From NCBI GenBank assembly GCA_963788965.1, contig CAWBIK010000005.1:682001-746000 (forward strand): a stretch of 64,000 nt of DNA, written 5' to 3'. The stretch is from QHXQ01 sp963788965 (lineage in GTDB: Bacteria > Acidobacteriota > Blastocatellia > Pyrinomonadales > Pyrinomonadaceae). Below the pieces are notes generated by a model. That model had not been told where the DNA came from and made no database searches. It saw nothing but the letters and a program-made list of their open reading frames with translations. Positions 47,868 through 59,100 of this stretch are shown here, piece after piece; within the stretch, counting starts at the first letter, position 1; each line of letters opens with the position of its first letter. Position numbers and translations under genes: made by a program.

Positions 47868-50400
47868 TTACTGCCCCGTGTTCGGGCCGAAGCGTAAGCG
47901 GTACTCCTGCGAGTTCATAAAGCCGTTGACCATCGTGCGCGAGTCCGACGGGTTGGCGGTCAGGTAGTTGAGCCACGCCTGATAGCCGGCCGGGTCGGGC
48001 GTGCGGCGCAGATAACCGTAGTACTGCATGGCGACGAAAGCGCGTGTGAACTCAGCCCCGGTCGCCTGATCCGAGTCCGCAATCGCGCGTAGGACCTGTG
48101 CGCGCGTGAGCGTCGCGGCGTTCAAGCGATTGATGAGATCGGTGCTGGTCAACGTCACCTTAGTCGTACCGTCGGGCGCGGCCGGGTCGGGCGTCGTGAT
48201 CGATGCCAGACTGTAGCGCGCCATCAGCGTGTTGACGTATTGCGCGTTGGTCTGCGCGCCATAGGTGTTGGTGAACTCGGTGCGTTGGGTGAAGGCGTTG
48301 GCGAAAGTGGCCTTCTTGGCGAAGACCTCTTCGTCCGTCTGCCCGGTCACGTTGCGCACGTCCACGACGAACTCGACGTACTCAGGCTGCCGCCCGAAGG
48401 CGACCTTGTAGAAGCGATAGACGTAAGTGCCCTTGAGTTGGAACTCCTGCGAACCGAAGAAACTTGACGAGACAAGGATGCGGTCGCAGTTCGGGTTGTT
48501 GTTCACGTCCGAGCAGTTGTTCAAGACGTTGAGCCACGCGTTGAAGCCCGACAACTCAGGCTCGCGCGAGAGGAAGTCGAGGTACTGCATGCGGACGAAG
48601 AAGGGCGACTGGTTGATCGGGTTGGTAGTCGGCGCAACCGTGTCGTTGTCCGTGATCGTGACGAGGGCGCTCGTCTGTGTGCCGAGCGTCGCGCCGCCCG
48701 CGTTGGCTAGGCGCACTTGGAACGTCTCGTTGCCTTCGACATGCACGTCGTTAAAGAGCGGCACGGCGAAAGTCTTAGACGTTTCACCGGGCGCAAAGGT
48801 CAACGTGTCGATGGTCGTCGCGTAGTCGCAACGCGCGTAAGCCGTGCCGCGATCTTCCGTCAGCGTCGGATCGCAAGGCACTGCGGCCGGGTTGTCAACG
48901 GTCGAGTATTCAACCGTGGACGTGCCCGTCGTGTCGCCCGTGCGCGTCACGGTGACGATGGCCGAGGTGACGGGAATCTGCGGCGAGCCTGCGCCGGGAT
49001 TGTTCTCGGCGAACGCAAAGCTGGCCGCACTGAACTGCACCGAAGGCAGGGGCGCGGTCGCCTGCGTGACAATGAGCGAATAGCTGCCGGTCTGACCGGC
49101 GGCGGCCGAGTTGGCATAGATCGTGTAAGTGCCCGTGGACGGCAACGTGAAGAAGCCGGTCGCACCGGGGATGCGCGCGTTCGTGCCGCCCGCGCTGTTG
49201 TCGTCGAAGGCTAACTCGGAGCCGGTCGGCGACAGCAGGAACAGGTAAGCGTCGAAGGCGCCCTGAAGTCATCGTGACGGCGACCTGCTGCCCGGCCGTG
49301 CCGTTGAACGTGTAGGTGTCAACGAACGAAGCGTCGAGCGGCAAACGACAATCGCCAGTGGCGAGCGAGCCGTTGACGGTCTGCCCGACGCTGATCCCCG
49401 TGGCCGGGCAGTTGGTCGCAGAGATGCTCAGGTTGAGCGAGTAAGAGCCGGTCTGATTGGCCGCGGCCGAGTTGGCCAGCACGACGTATGTGCCCGTCTG
49501 GGGCACTGTGGCGAACAGACCCGCGCCGGGCGGGATGCGTGCGTTCGTGCCGCCGCCGCCGTCGTCGTCTTCGGCGATGTCCGCGCCGTCGGGCGCAAGC
49601 AGGATCAAGTAAGCATCGAAGGCCGCCGCGTTCATCGTGATGGCGACCTGCTGCCCGGCGCTGGCCGTAAACGAGTAGGCATCGTAGAAGCTACCGTCCG
49701 CGGGCAGGGTGCAGTCGTCCGTGCTGAGTGTGCCGTTGACGGTCTGCCCGTTCGTGATCGCCGTCGGGTTGGGCGGGCAGACTGTGCCGCCGCCGCTGAC
49801 GCTGAGCGTCACGGTATAAGAGCCGGTCTGCGCCGGGTCGAACGAGTTGGCTAGGATCGAATATGTGCCCGCGCTCGGCAAAGTAACTGTGCCGCTCGGC
49901 GGGATGCGCGAATTTGTGTTGCCGTTCACCACGTCGTCGTTGCGCGCTAACTCCGTTTCATTCGGATTGAGCAGGAACAGGAACGTGTCGAAGGCCGTGG
50001 AGTTCATCGAGACGGCGACTTGCTGGCCCGCGCTGCCGGTGAAGGTATAGACATCGTAGAACGAGCCGTCGGTCAACTGACAGTCAGAGCCGGAGAGTGC
50101 GCCGTTGATGGTCTGCCCCGGACTGATCGGCGTCGTGTTCGGGCAGGCCGTGGTGGCCGGGCTGAGCGCCGACTTGATCTGCTTGGTCGGCTTCGACAGA
50201 TCGGCCGGCGACCTGTGCTTCGTGGTCGGCTGCTTGGGTGCTTGGCGCTCAGTCTTGACCTGCGCCGCGCCGGGCTTGACGAAGTTGCTGCCGGCAACCG
50301 CCAGCAGGCAGGCGAGCGCCAATAATGTGACGCGTCGTAGCTGCCGGCGCGTGCCCCGCGCCCTGAGGTGTCTCGTTGAATTCATAAGCTTGAGCCTCAT
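47868..50400 (-). CDS. Secreted PPC-repeat / Calx-beta / DUF4214 protein, frameshifted
   Basis: One gene read in two frames. The N-terminal frame (start ATG 50400) has a signal region (VTLLALACLLAVAGSNFV) and three to four PPC-like beta repeats, each with QQVAV(S/T)MN(S/T)..FD and SYTFT/SYSL elements. It goes wrong at GRLRRLPV near 49263, where the DNA reads TCAGGGCGCC while the expected SGAFDAYL needs one G fewer. The other frame, to 47868, carries the rest of that repeat, a Calx-beta domain (AFAENNPGAGSP, VTVTRTGDTTG) and a C-terminal DUF4214 block (FVRMQYLDFLSREPE, RTMVNGFMNSQEYRLRFGP). About 844 codons in all. Probably a calcium-binding surface or extracellular protein; role unknown. It shares its C-terminal block with the gene at 56114. 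Confidence 0.88.
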
Positions 50401-50846
50401 TACTTTAATCTTCCGAAGTTACTGGTTCGGGCGCAAGGGCCGACCTGTTAAGCCGCCACACGCGCGAGGGTTACGTGCAAGAGCGAGCGTCTTTAGTCAT
50501 CTGCGACCAGCAAAACGCACCTCATGCGTGCGTGCATAAAACGCACGAGCCGCACAGGCGGTGCGCTCATAGATACCAACCGAACGCACGCCGATAGCCT
50601 TGAGCATGAACGGCGCGAGTTAGAGCAGGCGGGCTACAGACGAACAAACTTGAAACCAATTCTGAATCACACCCCACGAGAAGCAGGCACGCGCTGCGCC
50701 ACTATCCGAGGGGAGAAGTTGCCTCAAGACGACTCTAATTGATAGCACAACGACGGTCAAGCCAGCACAATAGATGACTTGACCGCCGTTCTGGTTGGCT
50801 AAAAATTACTACGCCGCGCCCGGTCGTACCCGCGCGGGCACGGGCG
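50401..50846. other. Intergenic region with one imperfect hairpin
   Basis: 446 bases between the stop of the dehydrogenase gene and the start of the PPC-DUF4214 gene, both on the minus strand. ACGACGGTCAAG (50750-50761) pairs with CTTGACCGCCGT (50778-50789) with one mismatch, about 58 bases after the dehydrogenase stop. It could be a terminator, though without a T-run. The rest holds no ORF with family resemblance and no RNA gene that I recognise. Confidence 0.5.
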
Positions 50847-51878
50847 TTAGCCTTGCGGGTTGGCGCTGTCGGCGCGATCCGCGAAGGCCTCGATGATGGC
50901 GCGGGCGAACTCGGAAGTTTTCGCCGTGCCGCCGATGTCGCGCGTGCGTACCTCGCCGTCGCGGAAGACTTTGAACATGGCTTGCTCGATGCGGTCGGCG
51001 GCTTCGCGTTCTTTGAGATGGCGCAGCATCATGATGCCGGATTGCAGCAGCGCGGTCGGGTTGGCGATGCCTTGCCCGGCGATGTCGGGCGCAGAGCCGT
51101 GGACGGCCTCGAAGACCGCGCCGCGCTCGCCGATGTTTGCGCCGGGTACAAGCCCAAGACCGCCGACAAGGCCGGCGCACAGATCGCTCACGATGTCGCC
51201 GTAGAGATTCTCCAACAGCATCACGTCGAACTGTTCGGGCCGCATGACGAGTTGCATGCAGGCGTTATCGACGATCTTGTCGTCGGCCGTGATCTCAGGA
51301 TAATCCTGCGCGACGTTGCGGAAGCAGTCGAGAAACAGACCGTCCGAGAGTTTCATGATGTTAGCCTTGTGGATGGCCGTCACCTTCTTGCGCCCCTCGG
51401 TGCGTGAGTAATCGAAGGCGTAGCGCGCGATGCGCGTCGAAGCCTTCTCCGTGATGATCTTCAAACTCTCGACGACGCCGGGCACGACGATGTGCTCAAG
51501 CCCCGAATAGAGGTCTTCCGTGTTCTCGCGCACGACGACGAGGTTGAGTTCGGGATAACGACAGGGCACGTTCGGCAACGCGCGCACGGGGCGCAGGTTG
51601 GCATAGAGATCGAGTGCCTTGCGCAACCCGACGTTGACCGACGTGAAGCCTTTACCGATAGGCGTCGTGATCGGTCCCTTCAAAGCGACCTTGTTGCGCA
51701 GGATCGAATCGAGCAAATCTTGCGGCAGCGTGTCGCCGAATTTTTCGAGCGCCTGCGCGCCCGCATAGTGCGTCTCCCATTGCACGTCCACGCCCGCCGC
51801 TTCGATGATGCGCACGACTTGCGCGCTGACTTCCGGCCCGATGCCGTCGCCCGGAATGAGTGTGATAGTATGTTTCAT
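50847..51878 (-). CDS. Isocitrate/isopropylmalate-type dehydrogenase, probably NAD-dependent isocitrate dehydrogenase
   Basis: 343 residues. The beta-decarboxylating dehydrogenase motifs are present: the start TITLIPGDGIGPEV, the substrate loop TSVNVGLRKALDLYANLRPVRA, VVRENTEDLYSGLEH, and the metal-binding NLYGDIVSDLCAGLVGGLGL (two catalytic Asp). HGSAPDIAGQGIANPTA supplies the adenine-binding segment. The S-x-N-x-x-L-R-K loop fits isocitrate better than isopropylmalate. The 343-residue size is that of the NAD-dependent, homodimeric or IDH3-like group. No leu genes are nearby, which also disfavours leucine synthesis. Specificity would need the exact loop residues compared with characterised enzymes. 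Confidence 0.9.
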   Translation of the reverse strand: MKHTITLIPGDGIGPEVSAQVVRIIEAAGVDVQWETHYAGAQALEKFGDTLPQDLLDSILRNKVALKGPITTPIGKGFTSVNVGLRKALDLYANLRPVRALPNVPCRYPELNLVVVRENTEDLYSGLEHIVVPGVVESLKIITEKASTRIARYAFDYSRTEGRKKVTAIHKANIMKLSDGLFLDCFRNVAQDYPEITADDKIVDNACMQLVMRPEQFDVMLLENLYGDIVSDLCAGLVGGLGLVPGANIGERGAVFEAVHGSAPDIAGQGIANPTALLQSGIMMLRHLKEREAADRIEQAMFKVFRDGEVRTRDIGGTAKTSEFARAIIEAFADRADSANPQG

Positions 51879-51882
51879 AGGT

Positions 51883-51972
51883 AAGCTCTCAGCGGTTAGC
51901 TAGGAGCGATCAGTTTTACAGTCCGGCTTGGGCTGAAAGGCTGACGGCTCATAGCTGATTGCTTTTTTTTCA
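51883..51972. repeat. Inverted repeat of AGCTGATC/GGCTGACGG words between divergent genes
   Basis: CTCTCAGCGGTTAGCTAGGAGCGATCAG (by words) faces GCTGAAAGGCTGACGGCTCATAGCTGATTGC across about 22 bases and is followed by a T-run. It is related to the element at 21572. It fills most of the spacer between the divergent dehydrogenase and ThiO-like genes, so it overlaps where their promoters should be. Confidence 0.7.
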
Positions 51973-52001
51973 TCATACCTTAAGTCGGCAGAAGAAGAAA
52001 C

Positions 52002-53193
52002 GTGACGCAGGCGAGCGCGACGGCGGACGTGTTGGTGGTGGGCGGCGGCGTGGTGGCGCTGGCGCTCGCGCGCGTGCTTGGGCAGCGCGGGCAGCGCGTC
52101 GTCGTCGTCGAACGCGGGCGTGCGGGCGCGGAGGCCTCGTGGGCGGCGGGCGGCATGCTCGCACCGCAGGCCGAAGCCGACACAATCGATCCGTTCTTCG
52201 AGTTGGCCTGCGCGAGCCGCGACGCTTATCCCGCGCTCGCCGCCGAGTTGTTAGCCGAAACTAAGATTGACATCGAGCTTGATCGCACGGGCACGCTCTA
52301 TCTTGCGTTCGACGAACGGGACGAGCGCGAGATCGTGCGGCGTTATGATTGGCAACAGGGCGCGGGGCTGGCGGTCGAATTTTTAAGTGCGACCGAGGCG
52401 CGCGCGCTTGAGCCGCAACTATCAACGCGCGTGCGTGCGGCGCTGCGCTTTCCACTCGACGGCCAAGTGGAGAACCGCCGCCTCGTCGCGGCCCTCAAGG
52501 CTGCGGCTGAAAGGTATGGCGCGCGCATTCTTTGAGCAGACGGAAGCGACGAGGTTGCGCGTCGCGGGTGGGCGCGTGGTCGGCGTCGCAACGGCGCAAG
52601 GGTTCATCGCAGCGGGCGCGGTCGTTATCGCGTGCGGCGCATGGTCGTCGCTTGTGCCCGTCGAGTTTGCGGGCGCGCGTGCGAGTAGTGATAAATATGT
52701 TGCTGTTGAGCATGAGCATGTCTTGCCGCGCGTCGAGCCTGTGCGCGGGCAGATGTTGTGCTTCGAGGCCGCGCCGCCCGTCGTGCGGCACGTCGTCTAT
52801 AGTCCGCGCGGTTATCTCGTACCGCGCCGCGACGGGCGACTCTTGGCCGGTTCGACGACCGAACACGCAGGCTTTGTAAAAGCCGTGACGGCCGCGGGCG
52901 TGCAAGCGATCACGACGCACGCGTTGGAGATTGCGCCTGCGGTCGGCGCGTTGCCGTTGGTGGATGCGTGGTCGGGCTTGCGGCCGCGCGGCGCGTCGGA
53001 CTCGCCCGTGGTCGGCGCGTCGCCCGAAGTCGAACGCCTCTACTTCGCCACCGGGCACTATCGCAACGGCATCCTGCTCGCACCGCGCACGGCGGCCTTG
53101 CTCGCCGAGTTAATTGTCACGCACAATATGCCGAGGGCGCTTGCTCCCTTCACGCCCACGGCCGTCGCGCCGCCGCTCTACCGCGTCGGCTGA
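52002..53193 (+). CDS. thiO: ThiO-like FAD-dependent glycine oxidase, frameshifted
   Basis: Flavin-dependent amino-acid oxidase of the ThiO/DAO type, which oxidises glycine to iminoglycine for thiamine thiazole synthesis. The FAD fingerprint DVLVVGGGVVALALARVLG is followed by an acidic residue at the end of strand two (VVVVERG). SWAAGGMLAPQAEA matches ThiO's conserved ASxxSAGML-like loop. The first frame ends at 52535 (RYGARIL). The next frame continues EQTEATRLRV..., then ACGAWSS, PVRGQM, GRLLAGSTTEHAGF and RPRGASDSPVVG. The DNA at 52529-52536 reads ATTCTTTGAG where one T fewer gives RILEQTEA, so a homopolymer error is likely. No thiamine gene is adjacent; the next gene is a TlpA-type protein 28 bases downstream. 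Confidence 0.87.
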
Positions 53194-53221
53194 CAGTTAA
53201 AGGAACGACACACAAAAGAAG

Positions 53222-54604
53222 ATGACATATCCCCCGAAGCGTTTGCCGTGCGCGCTCGTCGTGCTGGTGCTGTTGTGCGTGGCGCAGACCGCGCGGGCGC
53301 AAGGTGAAGCGATGAACGCCATGCGCGCGCACACAAGCGACGCGCGTGGCTCGAACGCCGCCGCGCTCTATCAGGAAGCCGCCGGTTATGCGCGCCGCCG
53401 CTACAGCGAACTCGAACAGGCGGGGCGCGCTTACAACACGAATCTTGCCGCGCAACTCGAACAGGAACAGCGCGCGCTCGCCGCACGCTACGCCGCGCAA
53501 GTCGCCGCGCGCCAGCCGCTCAACGCAACCGACGAGTTATATCTGGGTCAACTTTATAGTCTCGCGGATCAGTCCGAGCGCACGATCAGGACGATGCGCC
53601 ACTGGCTCAAGGAGTACGGCGCGGCCTTAACGACCGACGCGCAGACCGCGCGCTTCCACATCGCGTTGCAAACCGCGAAGCAGGGCGCGTTCCCCAACGC
53701 CGAGCGCGTGCTGAACGACTACCTCGCCAACGAAGCGACGCCGCCCGACTGGACGCGCCATTATCAACTTGAACGCGCATTGGCCGACGGCTACCGCGCG
53801 CTCAAGCGTTACGACGAAGCCGTCTTGCACGCGCAAGCTGCATTCACGGCCGCGCAACAGTGGCACTTGCAGCACGCGCTCGACGCGCGCAACCGCGACG
53901 ATCTGCTCTATCAAGCGGGCGTCTATCTCTCCGATCTAAATCTGGAATGCAAGCAGACGGGCGCGGCGCTCGGCGCGTTGCAGGCGTTGCGTAAGCTGAG
54001 CATCGCGCTGCCCTCGGCCGATCTCTATCGCCGCGCGACGATCCGCCTTGAGCGCATCGTGCCGCCCGTGAACGTGATGACCACGCCGGACGACGCCACC
54101 TTGCGCGGCCCGCTCGCGGCTGCGACTGCGCCGGAGATTTTCGTGCGCGATTGGATCGATCAAAAGCCGCAGACGCTCACAGCCTTGCGCGGGCGCGTGG
54201 TGCTCTTGGACTTCTGGGCGACGTGGTGTACGCCCTGCCGCGTTGCGCTGCCTTACATGAACGAATGGCACGAGCGTTATAAAAATCGTGGCTTAACGAT
54301 CCTTGCTTTGACGCAGTATCACGGCAGCGTCAACGGCCGCGCCGCTTCAGCCAACGCGGAACTGAGCATGTTGCGCCGCTACAAACGCGCCGAGGGCATG
54401 CGGTACGCGGTCGGCGTTGATGGCACGGGCACGACCTCTGTGAGTTACAACGTCACCTCGATCCCCACGGCCGTTTTGATCGACCGCAAGGGGCGCGTCC
54501 GCTTCATCAGCGTCGGCTCGACGCAGACCGACATGGACGAGATCGGTCAGATGATCGAACGACTACTTAACGAACCGTCGCCGCCAATCTTCGGTGGTCA
54601 ATGA
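53222..54604 (+). CDS. TPR-like / TlpA-type thioredoxin-fold secreted protein (copy 1)
   Basis: 460 residues. A signal peptide (ALVVLVLLCVAQTARA) is followed by a long helical, TPR-like region at about 40-290 and a C-terminal TlpA-like thioredoxin domain. That domain begins EIFVRDWIDQKPQTLTALRG and carries DFWATWCTPCR, with C336 and C339 as the redox pair. The cis-Pro region SIPTAVLIDRKGRVRF is also present. Such proteins reduce or shuttle disulfides in the periplasm, for example in cytochrome c maturation. A tandem paralogue follows with 34 bases between them. Confidence 0.88.
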   Translation: MTYPPKRLPCALVVLVLLCVAQTARAQGEAMNAMRAHTSDARGSNAAALYQEAAGYARRRYSELEQAGRAYNTNLAAQLEQEQRALAARYAAQVAARQPLNATDELYLGQLYSLADQSERTIRTMRHWLKEYGAALTTDAQTARFHIALQTAKQGAFPNAERVLNDYLANEATPPDWTRHYQLERALADGYRALKRYDEAVLHAQAAFTAAQQWHLQHALDARNRDDLLYQAGVYLSDLNLECKQTGAALGALQALRKLSIALPSADLYRRATIRLERIVPPVNVMTTPDDATLRGPLAAATAPEIFVRDWIDQKPQTLTALRGRVVLLDFWATWCTPCRVALPYMNEWHERYKNRGLTILALTQYHGSVNGRAASANAELSMLRRYKRAEGMRYAVGVDGTGTTSVSYNVTSIPTAVLIDRKGRVRFISVGSTQTDMDEIGQMIERLLNEPSPPIFGGQ

Positions 54605-54638
54605 TCGACATTACGCACGTGCAAGGGTTAAGCATTTG

Positions 54639-56024
54639 ATGAACAGCTATTCGTTGATAAGGCGGTCGGTCGCATTGATCGTCGCGTTGTGGTGTGGGCT
54701 AAGCATCGCTCCGTTAGTGCGCGCGCAGACGGACGTGGGGCGCGGCACACGGAAAGCTACTGCATCGGAGACGAGTGCGCCACCCGCGACCGTGCGGCTG
54801 CCTGTGACGCTGCCGAGCGACCCGCTTGTGCTCTACAACGACGCGGCCACTTACGCTGATCGTAAGTTCGACGAGTTCAAGCGCGATAAAGTCGCGTACA
54901 ACGTTCTGCTCGAAGCCACGGTGTTGCAGGAGCAACGCGAACTGGCCGCGCGGCATGCGGCGCAACTCGGCGCGCGCGGGCAACTGACGGGCACGGATCA
55001 CTACTATCTCGGTCTGCTCTATATGCTGGCGGGGCGACCCGATCAAGCGTTGCCCGCGCTGCGTCGCTTCCTCGCCACCAACCCCGACGCCAAGCAGGAC
55101 CTCTTACAGCGCGCGCGTCTGACCATCGGCACGCAGACCGCGAACATGAATCAACCGGACGAGGCCGAAGTGATGCTCGCCGCCTACAAGCAGCACGAGC
55201 CGCGCACGACGCTCGAACTCTTTCGCTTCTACAACGCGCTCAGCAATGCCTACTATCAAACGAAGCGGCTCGAACCCGGCGCGGCGCACGCGGCGGCCGC
55301 CTACGAGTTGGTCAAAGACCCGCAGGCGCACTTCGACTCGCAGGCGCAACGCGCGCGCCTCATCGGTAACGCCGGCCTTGCGCTCGCGCAGTTCAAGTTG
55401 AAACTGAAACGCGCGCCTGAGGCCGTCGCCCTGTTGGAAGAACTGCTGCGCTTGGGGCTGCAACTGCCGGCGGCACACCTGTTTCAAGACGCGGCCGAGT
55501 TGCTGGCCGGCGAAGGCCGGCGCGACGCGACGTGGCAGGCGCTCGAAGCCAGCGCGACCGACGAGATGACCGCGCCCGAAATCACGATCAGCGATTGGAT
55601 CGATCAACCGCCCACCACGCTCGCCGCCTTGCGCGGGCGCGTCGTGCTGTTAGATTTCTGGGCGACGTGGTGCGGCCCGTGTCGCATCACCATGCCGAAA
55701 TTGAAGACGCTGCACGAGCAATTTAAGGCGCAGGGCTTGGTGGTCATCGGCCTCACGCAACTCTTCGGGCGCGTCCGCAATGCGCCGCTCACACCCGGCG
55801 AAGAACTCGGCTACCTGCGCGGCTACAAAAAAGAGCAGCGGCTCCCTTACGGCTTCGCCATCGCCGAGGATGAGCGCAACGATCTGCGCTACGGCGTGCG
55901 CAACATCCCGACCGCCTTTCTTATCGACAAGCACGGCCGCGTCCGCTACATCACCGTCGGCGTCAGCGACACCGCCGACGAATCACTCACCAAAGCGATC
56001 AAGAAATTGTTAGCCGAACCATAA
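54639..56024 (+). CDS. TPR-like / TlpA-type thioredoxin-fold secreted protein (copy 2)
   Basis: Paralogue of the preceding gene with the same plan. I start it at ATG 54639 (461 residues); a GTG at 54594 would overlap the previous gene. The signal peptide is VALIVALWCGLSIAPLVRA. The helical middle contains DHYYLGLLYMLAGRPDQALPAL, a clear TPR unit. The TlpA domain has EITISDWIDQPPTTLAALRG and DFWATWCGPCR with C345 and C348. IPTAFLIDKHGRVRYI is the cis-Pro segment. It is probably co-transcribed with copy 1 and ends at a strong hairpin. Confidence 0.9.
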   Translation: MNSYSLIRRSVALIVALWCGLSIAPLVRAQTDVGRGTRKATASETSAPPATVRLPVTLPSDPLVLYNDAATYADRKFDEFKRDKVAYNVLLEATVLQEQRELAARHAAQLGARGQLTGTDHYYLGLLYMLAGRPDQALPALRRFLATNPDAKQDLLQRARLTIGTQTANMNQPDEAEVMLAAYKQHEPRTTLELFRFYNALSNAYYQTKRLEPGAAHAAAAYELVKDPQAHFDSQAQRARLIGNAGLALAQFKLKLKRAPEAVALLEELLRLGLQLPAAHLFQDAAELLAGEGRRDATWQALEASATDEMTAPEITISDWIDQPPTTLAALRGRVVLLDFWATWCGPCRITMPKLKTLHEQFKAQGLVVIGLTQLFGRVRNAPLTPGEELGYLRGYKKEQRLPYGFAIAEDERNDLRYGVRNIPTAFLIDKHGRVRYITVGVSDTADESLTKAIKKLLAEP

Positions 56025-56040
56025 ACGCGCGCGCAAAACT

Positions 56041-56098
56041 AAGCACGAAACTATGCAGCCCCGAAGGACATGCTTCGGGGCTGCATAGTTTCGTGCTT
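56041..56098. terminator. Perfect 26-bp bidirectional hairpin terminator
   Basis: Arms 56041-56066 and 56073-56098 are exact reverse complements, with a 6-base loop. It lies between the TlpA-type gene stop (56024) and the DUF4214 gene stop (56114) and can end both transcripts. The core CAGCCCCGAAG / CTTCGGGGCTG is flanked by A+T. Confidence 0.88.
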
Positions 56099-56113
56099 AA
56101 TTCAAGTGCGCTC

Positions 56114-59100
56114 TTACTGCACCGGCCCGAAGCGCAAGCGATACTCTTGCGAGTTCATGAAGCCGTTGACCATCGTGCGATAGTCGCCGGGGTGTGTGTT
56201 CAGATAGTTGAGCCACGCGTTATAGCCGGTGACTTCAGGCGTGCGTCTTAAATAACCATAATACTGCATGGCGACGAACGCGTTGTTGAACTCGCGGTCG
56301 CCGACCTCGCGGCTCTGCACGATGGCGCGCAGGACCTGCGCCCGCGTCAACGTGTTGTTCGTCAGACTGCTGACCAGTTGGGCCTGCGTCAACGTAACCT
56401 GCGCGCCCGTGTCGGGCTGCTGCGGATCAATCGTAGTGATGCTCGTCGCGCCGTAGGGCGCGAGCAGCGTGGCGACAAACTGTGTGTTGCTCATGCCGCC
56501 GTAAACGATGACGAACTCTTGCCGCTGCACGAACGAGTTGGCAAGCGCGGCCTTCTTCGCATAGACCTCGGCGGGCGTCTGCCCCGTCACCTGTCGCATG
56601 TCAAAGATGATCTCGTCGTAGGCCGGCAGCCGGTTCAACGCCAGCTTGTAGAACAGAAAGACGTAGAACCCTTTCAGCCGGAACTCGTCCGAGCCGAAGA
56701 AAGACTGCGAGACAAGGATGCGGTCGCAGTTGGGATTGTTGTTCACGTCCGAACAGTTGTTCAAGACGTTGAGCCACGCTTGGAAGCCGGACGGCTCAGG
56801 CTCGCGCGACAGAAAATCGAGATACTGTAGGCGGACGAAAAAGGCGCTGTTGAAGATGGGGTTGGGCGCGCCCGCCGCGTCGTTGTCCAAGATAGTTAAG
56901 AAGGTGCTGCTCGGTTGGGCGAGCGGCGCACCCTGCGCCCCGCTCAGGACGACCTGCACAAGTTCCGGCCCTTCGACGTGCGCGTCGTCTATGAGCGGGA
57001 TGTCGAAGGTCTTGTTCGTTTCGCCGGGCGCGAACTGAAGCGTGTCCACTGTGGTCGCATAGTCGCAGCGGGCAAAAGCGACGCCGGGCCGCGTGGTCGT
57101 GTCGTCGCAGCGAATGGGGTTGGCCAAGTCTATGGTCTGGTAATTGACAGAGCCGGCGGTCGTCGTGTCGCCCTTGCGCGTGACGGTGAGCGTCGCGTGG
57201 CCGGCGCTTTCGTTGGCGCTGTAGGCGGCGGCGTTGAAGCGGTAGCCGGGCGTGTCGTCGTCGAGGATCGTGACCGAGCCTTGCGAGGCGAAGGGCTGTG
57301 CATTGACGATGTTCGAGGCGTTGACGGCAAAATTCTCGTTGCTCTCGGCCGTCGTGTCGCCGTTGATCTGCACGGTGATCTGCTTCGTCTGTTCCAGCGG
57401 ATTGAAGGTCAACGAGCCGGAGGTGGAAACGTAATCGACATCGGCCGTGGCCGTGCCCGGCGCAGTCGTGTAGTTAAGCGTGACGGTGCTCGACGTTCGA
57501 TTGCTGAGCATGACGTTGATCGTCGCGGTGGACGTGCCCGCGTCGCCTTCGGGCACGGAGATATTGCCGATCAGGACCGTCGGGGTGAACTCGTTGTCGT
57601 TGATCGTCAAGACGGCGGTGGTGGGCGAGCCGAGCGTGGGCGCGCCGGTCGGGGCTGACAGCGTGAGGTTGAGCGTCTCGTTGCCCTCGAAGATGTTGTC
57701 GTCGATGAAGGGCACAATAAAGGTCTTGCTCAACTCGCCTTCGGCGAAGTTGAGCGTGCCTGCGACGGCCGCGTAGTCCGTGCCTGCCGTTGCCGTGCCA
57801 TCGCTCGTCGCGTAGTTCACAGAGGGCCGCGCCCGTCACGCTGCCCGAACGCGTCACGGTGATCGTCGCGCCGCTCGAACCGCTGCTCTCGGTCGCGTTA
57901 TAAGTGGCCGCGTTGAACTGGAAGGTGGACGGGATCGGCTCGGCGTCCGACACGAGCGCCGACCGGATCAAGTAGACCTGACTGGTCGAGTTTGTATCGA
58001 AGGCCGAGCGGACGGTGCAGAACGCCAGCCCGTTCGTGCCGAAGCGCACGAGGCCGGTCGGGTTGCCGGAGATGCCGAGCGAGACGGAGCCGAGCGAGAG
58101 AAACGTGTTGATGTCGTAAGCGGTGAGCGTCAGCGTGCCGCCGAAGCTGTTGTTGTTCGACAGGTAGAAGGCGCGGCCCAGCGTCGGATCGACGGCGACC
58201 ACCTGCCCGCCGCTGCCGAACGTGCCGAGCGGCGTCACCGTCTCAGGATCGATGACGCGCCCGTTCGTTGCGTAGATACGCCCGGCCGCGTACTTAATGT
58301 TCGCGCTGAAACCGGACAGGATGTTGCCGGCCGTTGAAGTGACCGTGACGCCTGAACTGTCGACCGTCAGCTTGCGGAAACCAAACTCGGTCGTCTCGTT
58401 GTTGTAACCGTAAATGGTCGTCGGCGACGACGAGTACTCGATCACGTTCGCGCCCGTATGGCCCGGCGTCGTGGTCGGGCGCTGCACGCCGTTATCGAAG
58501 ATGGCGACGCCTTCGTGGCGCGGGCTGCAACAGGTGTTGCGCCGCGACACGGCGAGGACGTTTGGTTGACCCGGCGCAACCGCCATGTCTTCGGCGACAT
58601 CGGGCCGTTGAACTGACTGCCGCCGAGCGAGAACTGCGGCCCGGCCGTCAGCGTCGCCACATCGACGCGCCGCACCGCGCCCGTCCCGTCGAGACTGACA
58701 TAGAGGAACTGCCCGTCGTCCGAGAGCGCGAGCTTGTTCGGTTCGCTGCCGACGAACGTGTTCGCGCCGACCGTGCCCGTCTGTGGATCGATGGGCACGA
58801 TACTATTGCCCGCCGCGCCCGCCGTGCTTGGCACACTCGCATAGAGCGTCTGCGTCGCCGGATTGATAGCGAGATCATTGGCCGGCTGATTGACGGTCCT
58901 AACCAGCGTCGGGATGTAGGTGGGCGTGGGTGTCGGCGTGGCCGGCGGTGTGGGCGTGGGCGTCGGGATCGGATCGCCTGAAGGGATCAGCGAAGTTTGC
59001 AACACGTAGAGTTGGTTGGTCGTGGTACGAAACGCCAGCCCGTTCGTGCCCCAACGCACCAGCGTCGTCGCCTCGCCGGAGATGCCTGCGAGCGTCGCCG

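Noticed and set aside
49255..49270. Programmed ribosomal frameshifting at the PPC-DUF4214 and similar breaks
   Set aside because: The sites lack a slippery heptamer with a downstream structure, differ from each other, and occur in unrelated genes; a one-base run error explains them.
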